DNA of 64,000 nucleotides from Paraburkholderia caballeronis (lineage in GTDB: Bacteria > Pseudomonadota > Gammaproteobacteria > Burkholderiales > Burkholderiaceae): NCBI RefSeq assembly GCF_900104845.1, contig NZ_FNSR01000001.1, positions 3,224,001 through 3,288,000 on the forward strand. The letters are read 5' to 3'. Positions within the stretch are counted from its first letter, which is position 1. Each line of letters begins with the position of its first letter. Positions 47,614-55,905 of this stretch are shown piece by piece. The translations under genes were made by a program, and so were the position numbers. The notes beneath the pieces were generated by a model. It was not told the origin of the DNA, did not search any database, and worked only from the letters and a program-made list of their open reading frames with translations.

Positions 47614-47790
47614 GGTGATGACGAAGGCGGCCCGCCGCGCGTGGCGCGGCGACGCCGATGCGCGACAGCATAGCCTGGCGGGCGAAGCGCGCAAACGCGG
47701 GACGGTGCTTCGATCACGACGCACGCCCGCGAAGCGCAAACCGCCCGCGGCGGCGCGAACGGTGATCGGCAAAGGAAGGCGGCGCGCGGG

Positions 47791-48684
47791 TTACAGCGCG
47801 TTCAACGGAATCTTCAGATACCGGACGCCGTTGTCCTCCGGCTCCGGCATCCGCCCCGCGCGGATGTTCACCTGGATCGACGGCAGGATCAGCGTCGGCA
47901 TGTCGAGCGTGCGGTCGCGCGCGGAGCGCATCGCGACGAACGCGTCCTCGCTGACGCCGTCGTGCAGATGGATGTTGTCGCGGCGCTGCGCGGCGACGGT
48001 CGTCTCGAAGCGCGGCTCGCGCGCGTCCGGCGGATAGTCGTGGCACATGAAGAGGCGCGTCTGCGGCGGCAGGTCGAGCAGCCGGCGAGCCGAACGGTAC
48101 AGCGTATGCGCGTCGCCGCCCGGGAAGTCGCAGCGCGCGGAGCCGACGTCCGGCATGAACAGCGTGTCGCCGACGAACACCGCGTCGCCGATCTGGTAGG
48201 CGAGATCGGCCGGCGTGTGGCCCGGCACGTGGAGCGCCCGCGCGGCGAGCGGGCCGACGGCGAACGTGTCGCCGTCCGCGAACAGGTGATCGAACTGCGT
48301 GCCGTCGGTCGCGACTTCGCGGCCGAGGTTGAACACGTCGCTGAACACCCGCTGCACCGTGCGGATGTGCTCGCCGATCGCGATCCGCCCGCCGACCTGC
48401 GCCTTCAGATACGGCGCCGCCGACAGATGGTCCGCGTGCGCGTGCGTTTCGAGCAGCCAGTCGACGGCGAGCCGCTGTTCGCGGACGAACGCGACCACGC
48501 GGTCGGCGGAGGCCGTGGACGTGCGGCCGGACTTCGGATCGTAGTCGAGCACCGGATCGACAATCGCGCAGACCGAGCCCGGCCCGCTGTGCACGACGTA
48601 AGTGACCGTCGCGGTGACGGGATCGAAAAACGGCTCGACGAGCGATGGCGATGTGTCGGGCCGGCCGGCGGTCGGAAGCGTCAT
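47791..48684 (-). CDS. Persulfide dioxygenase-like MBL-fold hydrolase (ETHE1/Blh type)
   Basis: A 297-residue metallo-beta-lactamase-fold protein. '[17 protein letters not shown]' carries His81-x-His83-x-Asp85-His86, '[15 protein letters not shown]' the third ligand, '[19 protein letters not shown]' the Asp, and '[15 protein letters not shown]' the last His. The '[12 protein letters not shown]' block marks the ETHE1/Blh persulfide dioxygenases, which oxidise glutathione persulfide to sulfite with one Fe(II). CTGGAG lies 6 bases before the ATG. It diverges from a BigR/SqrR-like repressor gene and shares an interlocked promoter with it, so sulfide induction is likely. Confidence 0.9.
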   Translation of the reverse strand: MTLPTAGRPDTSPSLVEPFFDPVTATVTYVVHSGPGSVCAIVDPVLDYDPKSGRTSTASADRVVAFVREQRLAVDWLLETHAHADHLSAAPYLKAQVGGRIAIGEHIRTVQRVFSDVFNLGREVATDGTQFDHLFADGDTFAVGPLAARALHVPGHTPADLAYQIGDAVFVGDTLFMPDVGSARCDFPGGDAHTLYRSARRLLDLPPQTRLFMCHDYPPDAREPRFETTVAAQRRDNIHLHDGVSEDAFVAMRSARDRTLDMPTLILPSIQVNIRAGRMPEPEDNGVRYLKIPLNAL

Positions 48685-48707
48685 GCGGAACTCCAGGTCA
48701 TCATCTA

Positions 48708-48736
48708 TTGAAACACATATTATGAATCGATATAAT
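48708..48736 (+). promoter_or_regulatory. Sigma-70 promoter of the arsR/SQR operon
   Basis: TTGAAA at 48708-48713 and a perfect TATAAT at 48731-48736 are separated by exactly 17 bases. Transcription would start near 48743. This rules out an ATG at 48735, which lies in the -10 box, and supports the arsR start at 48804. Confidence 0.85.
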
Positions 48737-48745
48737 GTTTGTCAA
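48717..48745 (-). promoter_or_regulatory. Sigma-70 promoter of the persulfide dioxygenase-like gene, with shared operator
   Basis: On the minus strand a perfect TTGACA (48745-48740) is followed after 17 bases by TAATAT (48722-48717). It overlaps the plus-strand promoter almost fully. The common core CATATTAT-N6-ATATAATG (48716-48737) is an AT-rich semi-palindrome, a likely site for the ArsR-type repressor. Confidence 0.85.
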
Positions 48746-48803
48746 TGAATTGACCGACCCGTCACGGATCCAGCACAACGCGCGCGGTTTTGCGCGACGA
48801 CCT

Positions 48804-49139
48804 ATGAACTCACCGCTCACTCCCGAAGCCCTCGGCGCGCTGCGCGAATCGGCCGCGAAGGCGTGCGCGCTGCTGAAGGCGCTCGCGCACGAAGACCGTC
48901 TGCTGCTGCTGTGCCAGTTGACCGAAGGCGAACGCAACGTCGGCGAACTCGAAGAACTCGTCGGCGTGCATCAGCCGAGCCTGTCGCAGCATCTCGGCGT
49001 GCTGCGCGAAGAAGGCCTCGTGCAGACGCGCCGCGAAGGCAAGTACATCTACTACAGTCTCGCGGGCTTCGAAGTCATCCAGGTGATGCAGACGCTGTCG
49101 AGCCTCTATTGCGGCAAGCTGAGGGCGCAGCTCAAGTGA
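48804..49139 (+). CDS. ArsR-family repressor of the BigR/SqrR persulfide-sensing type
   Basis: A 111-residue winged-helix protein: 'CALLKALAHEDRLLLLCQL', recognition region 'GVHQPSLSQHLGVLREEGLV' and wing 'TRREGKYIYYSL'. Cys37 in 'LLLLCQL' and Cys103 in 'SSLYCGKL' are 66 residues apart, the same spacing as the redox pair of SqrR (41/107) and BigR (42/108), which form a tetrasulfide or disulfide when exposed to persulfide. A third Cys21 is extra. The start at 48804 is forced by the promoter, which covers the earlier ATG. No strong ribosome site is visible. Confidence 0.9.
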   Translation: MNSPLTPEALGALRESAAKACALLKALAHEDRLLLLCQLTEGERNVGELEELVGVHQPSLSQHLGVLREEGLVQTRREGKYIYYSLAGFEVIQVMQTLSSLYCGKLRAQLK

Positions 49140-49486
49140 GCCCGGCCCATCAGCCCGCTTCGCCGCCCCCGCGCGTGGCCGGCCGGCCGCGCCGGCTCCA
49201 TCGCCTGGCTCTTCACTCGACGCTTCACCATCCCCTCGCCGCCCGCCGCCTGCTCGCCGGCACCACCTGCCCGTAGCCGCACCAGCCGACGTCGTCCCGA
49301 TCCCGCGAAGGCTTGACCGCGGCACGTATCGGCGCTCCGGTCGCGGTGACAAACTCCCGCCGGTCCAGCCGAACCGCCCCGCGCAGCACGCGAGCCGTCA
49401 CGGACCCGGGATCCAGCGTCGATCGCCGCTCGCCCACGCGGCGGCGACGACCCGCCCCGACCCACTCTCCGAGGAGTCCCACACTC
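49140..49486. other. Intergenic stretch between arsR and the DUF442-SQR gene
   Basis: About 350 GC-rich bases with no supported gene and no clear promoter or terminator. The plus-strand frames are open but have the Arg/Pro/His-rich composition of non-coding GC-rich DNA. Read-through from the arsR promoter is likely. Confidence 0.5.
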
Positions 49487-51091
49487 ATGCAACTCGTCCA
49501 GCACGACGAACGTTTTTCGAGCGCCGACCAGATCACGCCCGACGACCTGCCCGCGCTCGCGCAGGCCGGCTACCGGTCGATCGTCTGCAACCGTCCCGAC
49601 CACGAAGGCGGCGCGGCGCAGCCGACGTCCGACGCACTGCGCGCGGCGGCCGCGAAACTCGGCCTCCAGTTCGCTTACCTGCCGGTGAAACCCGGCCAGA
49701 TCACCGCGGCGGACGCCGAAGCGTTCGCGCAACTGCTCGTCGATCTGCCCGCGCCGGTGCTCGCGTTCTGCCGCAGCGGCACCCGCGCGACGAGCCTGTA
49801 CCAGCTCGCGCGTTCGCCGGCGACGGCCGCCAGCGCGCCCGCGCCGGCCGTCGCGCCCGCGTGCACGTGGGACGACACGACCTACGACGTCGTCGTGATC
49901 GGTGGCGGCCTCGCCGGCATCACCGTGACCGCGAGCCTGCTGCGCCGCCAGCCGAATCTGAACGTCGCAATCGTCGAGCCGAACGGCCATCACGACTACC
50001 AGCCCGCGTGGACGCTCGTCGGCGGCGGCGCATACGACGTGAAGAAAACGCGCCGGCCGATGGCGAGCGTGATCCCGCCGGGCGCGAAGTGGATCCGCGC
50101 GGCCGTGTCGCGGATCGAGCCGCAGGCCAACGTCGTCCATCTGGACAACGGCCAGCGGATCGCTTACCAGAGCCTGATCGTCGCGCCGGGGCTGCGGCTC
50201 GCGTGGGAGCGGATCGCCGGCCTGACGGAAACGCTCGGCAAGAACGGCGTCACGTCGAACTACCGCTACGACCTCGCGCCGTACACATGGGAACTGGTGC
50301 AGTCGATGAAGGGCGGCACCGCGCTTTTCACGCAGCCGCCGATGCCGATCAAATGCGCGGGCGCGCCGCAAAAGGCGATGTATCTCGCGTGCGATCACTG
50401 GCGGCGCAGCGGCGTGCTGTCGAACGTAAACGTCGAATTCGATCTGGCCGGCGCGGTGCTGTTCGGCGTCGCGACGTTCGTGCCGCCGCTGATGGAGTAC
50501 GTGAAGCGTTACGGCGCGAACCTCGTGTTCTCGTCGAACCTCGTCGCGATCGACGGTCCGTCGCGCACCGCGACGTTCGAGGTGAAGGATGCGAACGGCA
50601 ACGCGACGCGGGTCGCGAAGCACTTCGACATGATCCACGTGGTGCCGCCGCAGGTCGCGCCGGACTTCATCCGCGACAGCCAGCTCGCGGACGAAGCAGG
50701 CTGGTGCGAAGTCGATCACGCGACGCTGCAGCATCCGCGCTACCCGAACGTGTTCGGGCTCGGCGACGTCGCCTCCGCGCCGAACGCGAAAACCGGCGCG
50801 GCGGCGCGCAAGCAGGCGGTGATCGTCGCGGAGAACCTGCTCGCCGCGCGCGCGGGCCAGCCGCTCGCGTACCGCTACGACGGCTACGGATCGTGCCCGC
50901 TGACGGTCGAGCGCGGCAAGGTCGTGCTCGCGGAGTTCGGCTACGGCGGCAAGCTGCTGCCGACGTTCCCGCTCGATCCGACGCGCCCGCGCCGCCTGAT
51001 GTGGTTCCTGAAGGCGAGCGTGCTGCCGCGCTTCTACTGGTCCGGCATGCTGAAGGGCCGCGAGTGGTTCACGCGGGCGTCGCGGGGCTGA
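49487..51091 (+). CDS. DUF442 sulfurtransferase/phosphatase-like domain fused to a sulfide:quinone oxidoreductase-like flavoprotein
   Basis: A 534-residue fusion. Residues 1-115 are a DUF442 domain with rhodanese-like loop 'FCRSGTRA' (Cys95). After an Ala/Pro linker, residues 130-534 form a two-dinucleotide-domain flavoprotein: 'VVVIGGGLAGITV' (FAD), 'PMPIKCAGAPQKAMYL' with Cys290, 'LQHPRYPNVFGLGD', and 'YDGYGSCPLTV...VLAEFGYGGKLLPTFP' near the C-terminus. The last blocks match human SQOR and type II SQR closely. The second redox Cys of SQOR (C379, in 'GDCTN') is Val428 here. GAGGAG precedes the ATG by ~10 bases. It likely oxidises sulfide at the membrane and feeds quinone. Confidence 0.9.
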   Translation: MQLVQHDERFSSADQITPDDLPALAQAGYRSIVCNRPDHEGGAAQPTSDALRAAAAKLGLQFAYLPVKPGQITAADAEAFAQLLVDLPAPVLAFCRSGTRATSLYQLARSPATAASAPAPAVAPACTWDDTTYDVVVIGGGLAGITVTASLLRRQPNLNVAIVEPNGHHDYQPAWTLVGGGAYDVKKTRRPMASVIPPGAKWIRAAVSRIEPQANVVHLDNGQRIAYQSLIVAPGLRLAWERIAGLTETLGKNGVTSNYRYDLAPYTWELVQSMKGGTALFTQPPMPIKCAGAPQKAMYLACDHWRRSGVLSNVNVEFDLAGAVLFGVATFVPPLMEYVKRYGANLVFSSNLVAIDGPSRTATFEVKDANGNATRVAKHFDMIHVVPPQVAPDFIRDSQLADEAGWCEVDHATLQHPRYPNVFGLGDVASAPNAKTGAAARKQAVIVAENLLAARAGQPLAYRYDGYGSCPLTVERGKVVLAEFGYGGKLLPTFPLDPTRPRRLMWFLKASVLPRFYWSGMLKGREWFTRASRG

Positions 51092-51096
51092 ACGCG

Positions 51097-51951
51097 ATGA
51101 CGGACGCCGCGATGCTGACGAGCGCGCTGCTCGGCTCGGTGGTCGGCCTGATTCTGGCGCTGACCGGCGCGGGCGGCGCGATCGTCGCGGTGCCGCTGCT
51201 CGTGTTCGGCCTCGGGCTGGAAGTCGCGCGCGCCGCGCCGATCGGACTGCTCGCGGTCGGGTTGTCGGCCGGCGTCGGCGCGCTGCTCGCGCTGCGCGAA
51301 GGCCACGTCCGCTACAAGGCCGCCGCGCTGATGGCTGCGACCGGCTCGGTCGTGTCGCCGCTCGGGCTGTGGGTCGCGCATCAGGTGCCGGACGCGCCGC
51401 TGACGCTCGCATTCGCATGCGTGCTCGCGCTGGTCGCGTGGCGGATGCTGCGCGCGGCGCGCGGTGCTTCCGGCCACGACAACGACGGCGCGGCGCATCG
51501 GCAAACCCGCCTGCCGTGCCGCCTCGACCTCGCGCGCGGCAAGCTCGACTGGACCGCGCCGTGCGCGCGGGCGCTCGCGCTGTCCGGCGCGGGGGCCGGT
51601 TTCCTGTCGGGGCTGCTCGGCGTCGGCGGCGGCTTCGTGATCGTGCCGGCGCTGCGGCGCGCATCCGACATCCCGATGCAGCAGATCGTTGCGACGTCGC
51701 TCGCGGTGATCGCGCTGGTGTCGACGACCGGCGTCGTCGCATCGGCCGCGTCCGGGCACATGCTGTGGATCGCCGCGCTGCCGTTCGCGGCCGGCGCGCT
51801 CGTCGGGATGCTCGGCGGACGCGGACTCGCGCGGCACGTCAGCGGCGCGCGGCTGCAACAGGCGTTCGCGCTGTTCGCCGGATTCGTCGCGCTCGGGATG
51901 GCCGCGAAGGCCGTGCACGCGCTGCTCGCAACGGGCGTCGCTCCGCACTGA
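51097..51951 (+). CDS. TauE/SafE-family sulfite/sulfonate exporter-like permease
   Basis: A 284-residue protein with about eight helices in two halves, each with a glycine-rich motif: 'GLILALTGAGGAIVAVPLLVF' and 'GFLSGLLGVGGGFVIVPAL', the TauE/SafE (PF01925) signature. A charged cytoplasmic loop (~120-160) separates them. It starts 5 bases after the SQR stop, so it is in the sulfide operon, where it would export sulfite or thiosulfate made by the dioxygenase and sulfurtransferase steps. Confidence 0.93.
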   Translation: MTDAAMLTSALLGSVVGLILALTGAGGAIVAVPLLVFGLGLEVARAAPIGLLAVGLSAGVGALLALREGHVRYKAAALMAATGSVVSPLGLWVAHQVPDAPLTLAFACVLALVAWRMLRAARGASGHDNDGAAHRQTRLPCRLDLARGKLDWTAPCARALALSGAGAGFLSGLLGVGGGFVIVPALRRASDIPMQQIVATSLAVIALVSTTGVVASAASGHMLWIAALPFAAGALVGMLGGRGLARHVSGARLQQAFALFAGFVALGMAAKAVHALLATGVAPH

Positions 51952-51988
51952 GCCGCGCCGGCCGCTTACCGTTTGGCCCGTTCCCGCT

Positions 51989-52369
51989 TCAGCCCTCGAA
52001 ATCGAGCCCGCCGATCAGGATTTCCGGCTCGCCCTGCGTGCGCGTCGCGAAGTCGATCGGCCGCGCGGCTTCCCACGCATGCAGCTTGCGCGACGTCGAT
52101 TCCAGGTAATGCCCGAAGCGCGTATCGCCGCCCGGCTCCAGCAGCCGCTCGATCTCCGCGCTATCCCACGTGAGCGACACGTTCAGCGGATGCTCGTACG
52201 GATGCCGCAGCACGCCCGGATCGCCGGACAGGCGCACGCGCGTCGGGTGTCCGCGTCCTTCGCGCGGCACTACCTCGACGCGGATCTGCGGGTCCAGATG
52301 GCTCGCGATCCACGCGGCGATGCGCGGCGCAAACTCATGCTCGAATCGCTGTGCTGCTTCGCTGTTCAT
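51989..52369 (-). CDS. Conserved hypothetical protein (possibly DUF3022)
   Basis: A 126-residue soluble protein with no signal peptide. It begins 'NSEAAQRFEHEFAPRIAAW', has a central 'SGDPGVLRHPYEHPLNVSLTW', and ends in 'EILIGGLDFEG'. It resembles a small family seen in Burkholderiales that I recall as DUF3022, but this is from memory and uncertain. It converges on the TauE gene with a 37-base gap. Confidence 0.75.
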   Translation of the reverse strand: MNSEAAQRFEHEFAPRIAAWIASHLDPQIRVEVVPREGRGHPTRVRLSGDPGVLRHPYEHPLNVSLTWDSAEIERLLEPGGDTRFGHYLESTSRKLHAWEAARPIDFATRTQGEPEILIGGLDFEG

Positions 52370-52438
52370 GCGCAGACCGCTCCGTTGGCGGACGGCGCGC
52401 GACGTCGCCGGGACTGCCGCGGCGACACGCGCGTCGCG

Positions 52439-52816
52439 TCATTTCACGTTGAACGCGTAGTGGCCCTGGGTGCGATGGCCGTCCGCGGCGACCGCGACCC
52501 AGTTGACGGTGTAGACGCCCGGCCCGAGATCGCCGACCGCGACGGCCATGTGCTTTTTGTCCTGCGCATCGACCGCCGACTTGCCGGCGCTGACCGTATG
52601 GCCCTGCGCGTCGCTGACGGTGATCGAGCTGAACGCGGGTTCAAGCGCGTCGTCGAACTCGATCGCGACTTCGTGCGGCGCGGCGACGGTCGAGTCGGCG
52701 GCGGGCGTGCGGACCTTCGGATACGCGTGTGCATACGCAAGCGACGCAGCGGCGAAAAACGAAACGGCGACGGCCGCATGCGCGACCGTGCCGGCGAAGC
52801 GGCGGGCAAACGTCAT
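52439..52816 (-). CDS. copC: Periplasmic copper-binding CopC-domain protein
   Basis: A 125-residue secreted protein. A ~29-residue signal peptide ends at 'SLAYA', and the mature chain begins with His ('HAYPKVRTPAADS'), the N-terminal Cu(II) ligand of CopC. 'APHEVAIEFDDALEPAFSSI' and 'VNWVAVAADGHRTQGHYAF' complete the cupredoxin-like fold, with Asp and His of 'DGHRTQGHY' as further ligands. The Met-rich Cu(I) site is not evident. No CopD lies next to it, so it may act in copper trafficking or storage. Confidence 0.92.
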   Translation of the reverse strand: MTFARRFAGTVAHAAVAVSFFAAASLAYAHAYPKVRTPAADSTVAAPHEVAIEFDDALEPAFSSITVSDAQGHTVSAGKSAVDAQDKKHMAVAVGDLGPGVYTVNWVAVAADGHRTQGHYAFNVK

Positions 52817-52991
52817 CGGATCGGACTCCGGCTGATGCGCGCCGCGACGGACTCCGCGCGGCGCAGGATGAATCGGTCCGGTGATCGTACCGTGTCGCAC
52901 GCGCGCGGACCAGCCCCGCGCCGGGCCGCGCGCCGCGTCGCATAACGCGCGCCGGCTTCCGGAACCAACACGGCTGCTCGCCCGCCCCGGT

Positions 52992-53879
52992 TCAACCCGC
53001 CCGCGCGCCGCGCAGCGCGGCCGCGTTGCGCATGCCTTCGAGCGAATACAGCGCGAGCGCGACCCAGATCGCACCGTAGCCGAGCATCTGCACGTGGCCG
53101 AACGGCTCGCGATAAATGAGGACGCCGGTCAGCAGTTGCAGCGTCGGCGTCACGTACTGGATCACGCCGAGCGTCGACAGCGAAATGCGCCGCGCGGCCG
53201 CCGCGAACAGCAGCAGCGGCACCGCGGTGATCGGGCCGGCCAGCGCGAGCAGGAATTGCAGCGACGTCGGCGCGGCCGCGAACGCGCTTTCACCGCGCCA
53301 GCCGATCACCGCGAGATACAGCAGCGCGACCGGAAAGAGCAGCAGCGTTTCCATCGTCAGCCCTTCGAGCGCGCCGAGCCGCGCGGTCTTGCGCATCAGC
53401 CCGTAGCCGCCGAAGGTCGCCGCGAGCGCGAGGCTGATCCACGGCAGCGTGCCGTTCTGCCAGGTCAGGTACACGACGCCGGCCGCCGCGAGCGCGATCG
53501 CGCCGCCTTGCAGCGGCCGCAGCCGCTCGCCGAGGAACGCGTAGCCGAACAGCACGTTGAACAGCGGGTTGATGAAGTAGCCGAGGCTCGCCTCGACGAT
53601 GTGGCCGGCGTTGACCGCCCAGATGTAGATCCCCCAGTTCGCGGACAGCAGCGCGGCGCTCGCGGTGAAGCGGCCGACGACGCGGCGGTCGCCGAGCGCC
53701 GCGCCGAGCCAGCGCCAGTGACGGCGCACGACGAGCACCACGGCGACGAACAGCAGCGACCAGGCCATCCGGTGCGCGAGCATTTCGAGCGCCGGGATCT
53801 GGTGCAGGGTCTTGAAGTAGACGGGGAAGAGGCCCCAGAGAACGAAGGCGAGCAGCGCGTACGGGATGCCGGGATTCAT
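52992..53879 (-). CDS. rarD: RarD/EamA-family transporter
   Basis: A 295-residue protein with ten helices. 'PGIPYALLAFVLWGLFPVYFK' at the start, 'SANWGIYIWAVNAGHIVEASLGYFINPL' and 'STLGVIQYVTPTLQLLTGVLIYREPF' are the RarD signature blocks (quoted here only in part: 'NWGIYIWAVN', 'LGYFINPL', 'GVIQYVTPT'). The E. coli homologue was named for chloramphenicol sensitivity; the transported substrate is unknown. The ATG at 53879 matches the usual family start. Confidence 0.95.
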   Translation of the reverse strand: MNPGIPYALLAFVLWGLFPVYFKTLHQIPALEMLAHRMAWSLLFVAVVLVVRRHWRWLGAALGDRRVVGRFTASAALLSANWGIYIWAVNAGHIVEASLGYFINPLFNVLFGYAFLGERLRPLQGGAIALAAAGVVYLTWQNGTLPWISLALAATFGGYGLMRKTARLGALEGLTMETLLLFPVALLYLAVIGWRGESAFAAAPTSLQFLLALAGPITAVPLLLFAAAARRISLSTLGVIQYVTPTLQLLTGVLIYREPFGHVQMLGYGAIWVALALYSLEGMRNAAALRGARAG

Positions 53880-54143
53880 GGTCTCGATTGTTATGGCGCG
53901 GCGGGAAACGCGTGCCTCGGGGCAGGCAGGCGGCCTTGCAACCCGCGCCGCGCTTGACGCGCATTCGCACGCATCGCCGGACGGGCCAGCGCCGGATCGC
54001 CGGTTTTGCGACAATAGCGGATTTTCGCCGCTTACGACTGCCGCTGTCCAGCCTGACGGGCCGCTTGCGCCGCCCGCCGGATGCCGACGCCGCGCAGACC
54101 GACGCGACCGCCCCCTGACCCCGGCTTGCCGCCGGCCCGCCCG

Positions 54144-54932
54144 ATGTCACTCCCCCATATCGATCCGCTTTATTCGCTGTCCGGCCTGTTCGTCGGCTTT
54201 CTCGTCGGGCTGACGGGCGTCGGCGGCGGCTCGCTGATGACGCCGATCCTCGTGCTGCTGTTCAACGTCCATCCGGCGACGGCGGTCGGCACCGACCTGC
54301 TGTACGCGGCCGCGACGAAGTCGGCCGGCACGCTCGTGCATGGCCTGAAGGGCTCGGTGGACTGGCGCGTGACGCTGCGGCTCGCGGCCGGCAGCGTGCC
54401 GGCCGCCACCGTCACGCTGATCCTGCTGCACCGCTACGGGATGGACTCGCCGCGCGCCGGCCATCTGATCCAGGCAGTGCTCGGCGCGGCGCTGCTGATT
54501 ACCGCGATCGCGCTGATCTTCCGGCCGCAACTGGCCGCGTTCGCCGCGCGCCGCCGCCGTGCGCCGCGCGAGGCCAACACGCTGCTGCTGACGATCGTGA
54601 CGGGCGCGGTGCTCGGCGCGCTGGTGTCGCTGACGTCGGTTGGCGCGGGCGCGATCGGCGTGACCGTGCTGCTGCTGCTCTACCCGCTGCTGCCGACCAC
54701 GCGGATCGTCGGCTCGGACATCGCGCACGCCGTGCCGCTCACGCTGCTCGCGGGCGCGGGCCACTGGCTGCTCGGCTCGATCGACTGGTCGATGCTGCTG
54801 TCGCTGCTGTGCGGGTCGCTGCCGGGCATCGCGGTCGGCAGCCTGCTGTCGTCGCGCGCGCCCGACGCATTGCTGCGCCACCTCCTCGCGGCGACGCTGA
54901 CGCTCGTCGGCGCGCGGCTGCTGATCGCGTAA
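54144..54932 (+). CDS. TauE/SafE-family permease
   Basis: A 262-residue protein with seven to eight helices. Glycine-rich motifs occur in both halves: 'GLFVGFLVGLTGVGGGSLMT' and 'GALVSLTSVGAGAIGVTVLL', and 'HPATAVGTDLLYAAATKS' is the usual conserved loop. The family exports sulfite, sulfonates or organosulfur acids. It is about 3 kb from the sulfide operon and separated from it by unrelated genes, so a link is possible but not shown. Confidence 0.92.
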   Translation: MSLPHIDPLYSLSGLFVGFLVGLTGVGGGSLMTPILVLLFNVHPATAVGTDLLYAAATKSAGTLVHGLKGSVDWRVTLRLAAGSVPAATVTLILLHRYGMDSPRAGHLIQAVLGAALLITAIALIFRPQLAAFAARRRRAPREANTLLLTIVTGAVLGALVSLTSVGAGAIGVTVLLLLYPLLPTTRIVGSDIAHAVPLTLLAGAGHWLLGSIDWSMLLSLLCGSLPGIAVGSLLSSRAPDALLRHLLAATLTLVGARLLIA

Positions 54933-55011
54933 CGTCCAGCGAGACCCGCAAACCCCGGCGAAACACGGCAAACGGCCGCGCGACGGCGGCCTGGCGGAAG
55001 AGACGGCGCGG

Positions 55012-55257
55012 CTAGCGGAAGAACCGGCAGTTGAGATCGGTTTCGAACTGCCGCAGCCAGCGCCCGCGCGGATCGATCCGGTACGCCTGCGCCCAGCGGC
55101 CGCGCCGCACGACGACGAAACCGTCCTGCGACGGGTCGTCCGGGTCCGGCTCGCCGGAAATCTCGAAATGGAGCGGCGCGAGGCCGTGCCGCGCGCAGGC
55201 CAGCTCGAACGCGGCGCGGTCGACGATCGGCAGGTCGGTGTAGGTCCGGATGGTCAT
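55012..55257 (-). CDS. Small conserved hypothetical protein
   Basis: An 81-residue soluble protein: 'TIRTYTDLPIVDRAAFELAC' followed by an acidic loop 'GEPDPDDPSQDGFVVVRRGR' and a C-terminal 'WLRQFETDLNCRFFR'. Composition and GC3 pattern fit real coding. I do not recognise a family. The frame is open upstream to 55503, but the ATG at 55257 begins the protein-like part. No operon partner is evident. Confidence 0.65.
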   Translation of the reverse strand: MTIRTYTDLPIVDRAAFELACARHGLAPLHFEISGEPDPDDPSQDGFVVVRRGRWAQAYRIDPRGRWLRQFETDLNCRFFR

Positions 55258-55542
55258 GACGGTTTCCCTCGGAGCCGGGCCGCGGCGGTCGGTCCGCGCG
55301 CGGCCCGCGTCGGTACGCATACTTCTCACGGTATACCCGGCGGCGGGAAACCTGTGTGTCACCGCGCACGTTCCGCACGCGCCTTTTTGTCGATTCATCG
55401 GACAAACGGGCCGGGACAGGCGGCCCGGACAAACGCGCGAGACCGGCGCGACGCAATCGAAATCGGACCGCCCAAACGCGCGCGGGCGGACCCGGCGTCG
55501 CACCGGAGTCCGCCCGCGCCGTGGCGGCGATGCGCGCCGCGC

Positions 55543-55905
55543 TTACTGCTGCTGAACGGTCAGCTTGTTCGACACCGACTTCACGCCGGCGACGCCCTGC
55601 GCGACCGTGCCGGCCTTGTCGATCTGCCCCTGGTCCGGCACGCTGCCGGTCAGCGTCACCGCGCCGTCGCGCGAGCGCACGGTGATGTTCGACACGTCGA
55701 TGCCCTGCGTCTTCGAGATCGCGCGGCGGACCGCGTAGCCGAGCTTGCGGTTCGCGGTGCGCTGCGTCTTCGTCGGCTTCGCGGAAGCCGTCGCCGCGGT
55801 GCCGCCGGTGGCGTTCGTGCCCGCGTCGTCCTGTGCATACGCGCTGCACGCGATCGTCACGCACACCGCCATGCCCAGCGCCTTCAGAAAATTGACCGAT
55901 TTCAT
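55543..55905 (-). CDS. Periplasmic BON-domain (OsmY-like) protein
   Basis: A 120-residue protein with a 24-residue signal peptide ending 'CSAYA', an Ala/Thr-rich linker and one BON domain: 'AVRRAISKTQGIDVSNITVR', 'GAVTLTGSVPDQGQIDKA', 'VAGVKSVSNKLTV'. BON domains bind phospholipid or peptidoglycan-associated partners and are common in envelope-stress proteins. CAAGGAGAA lies ~6 bases before the ATG. It is monocistronic, diverging from the TAXI gene. Confidence 0.93.
   Translation of the reverse strand: MKSVNFLKALGMAVCVTIACSAYAQDDAGTNATGGTAATASAKPTKTQRTANRKLGYAVRRAISKTQGIDVSNITVRSRDGAVTLTGSVPDQGQIDKAGTVAQGVAGVKSVSNKLTVQQQ

Noticed and set aside
48735..48803. Earlier ATG for the ArsR gene at 48735
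   Set aside because: The ATG lies within the perfect TATAAT -10 box (48731-48736), so it would be upstream of the transcription start. The ATG at 48804 also gives the normal length of the family.
49106..51742. Very long minus-strand open frame opposite the arsR-SQR-TauE genes
   Set aside because: The translation is Arg/Ala/His-rich without any domain and lies antisense to well-supported genes. It is a product of high GC in third positions.
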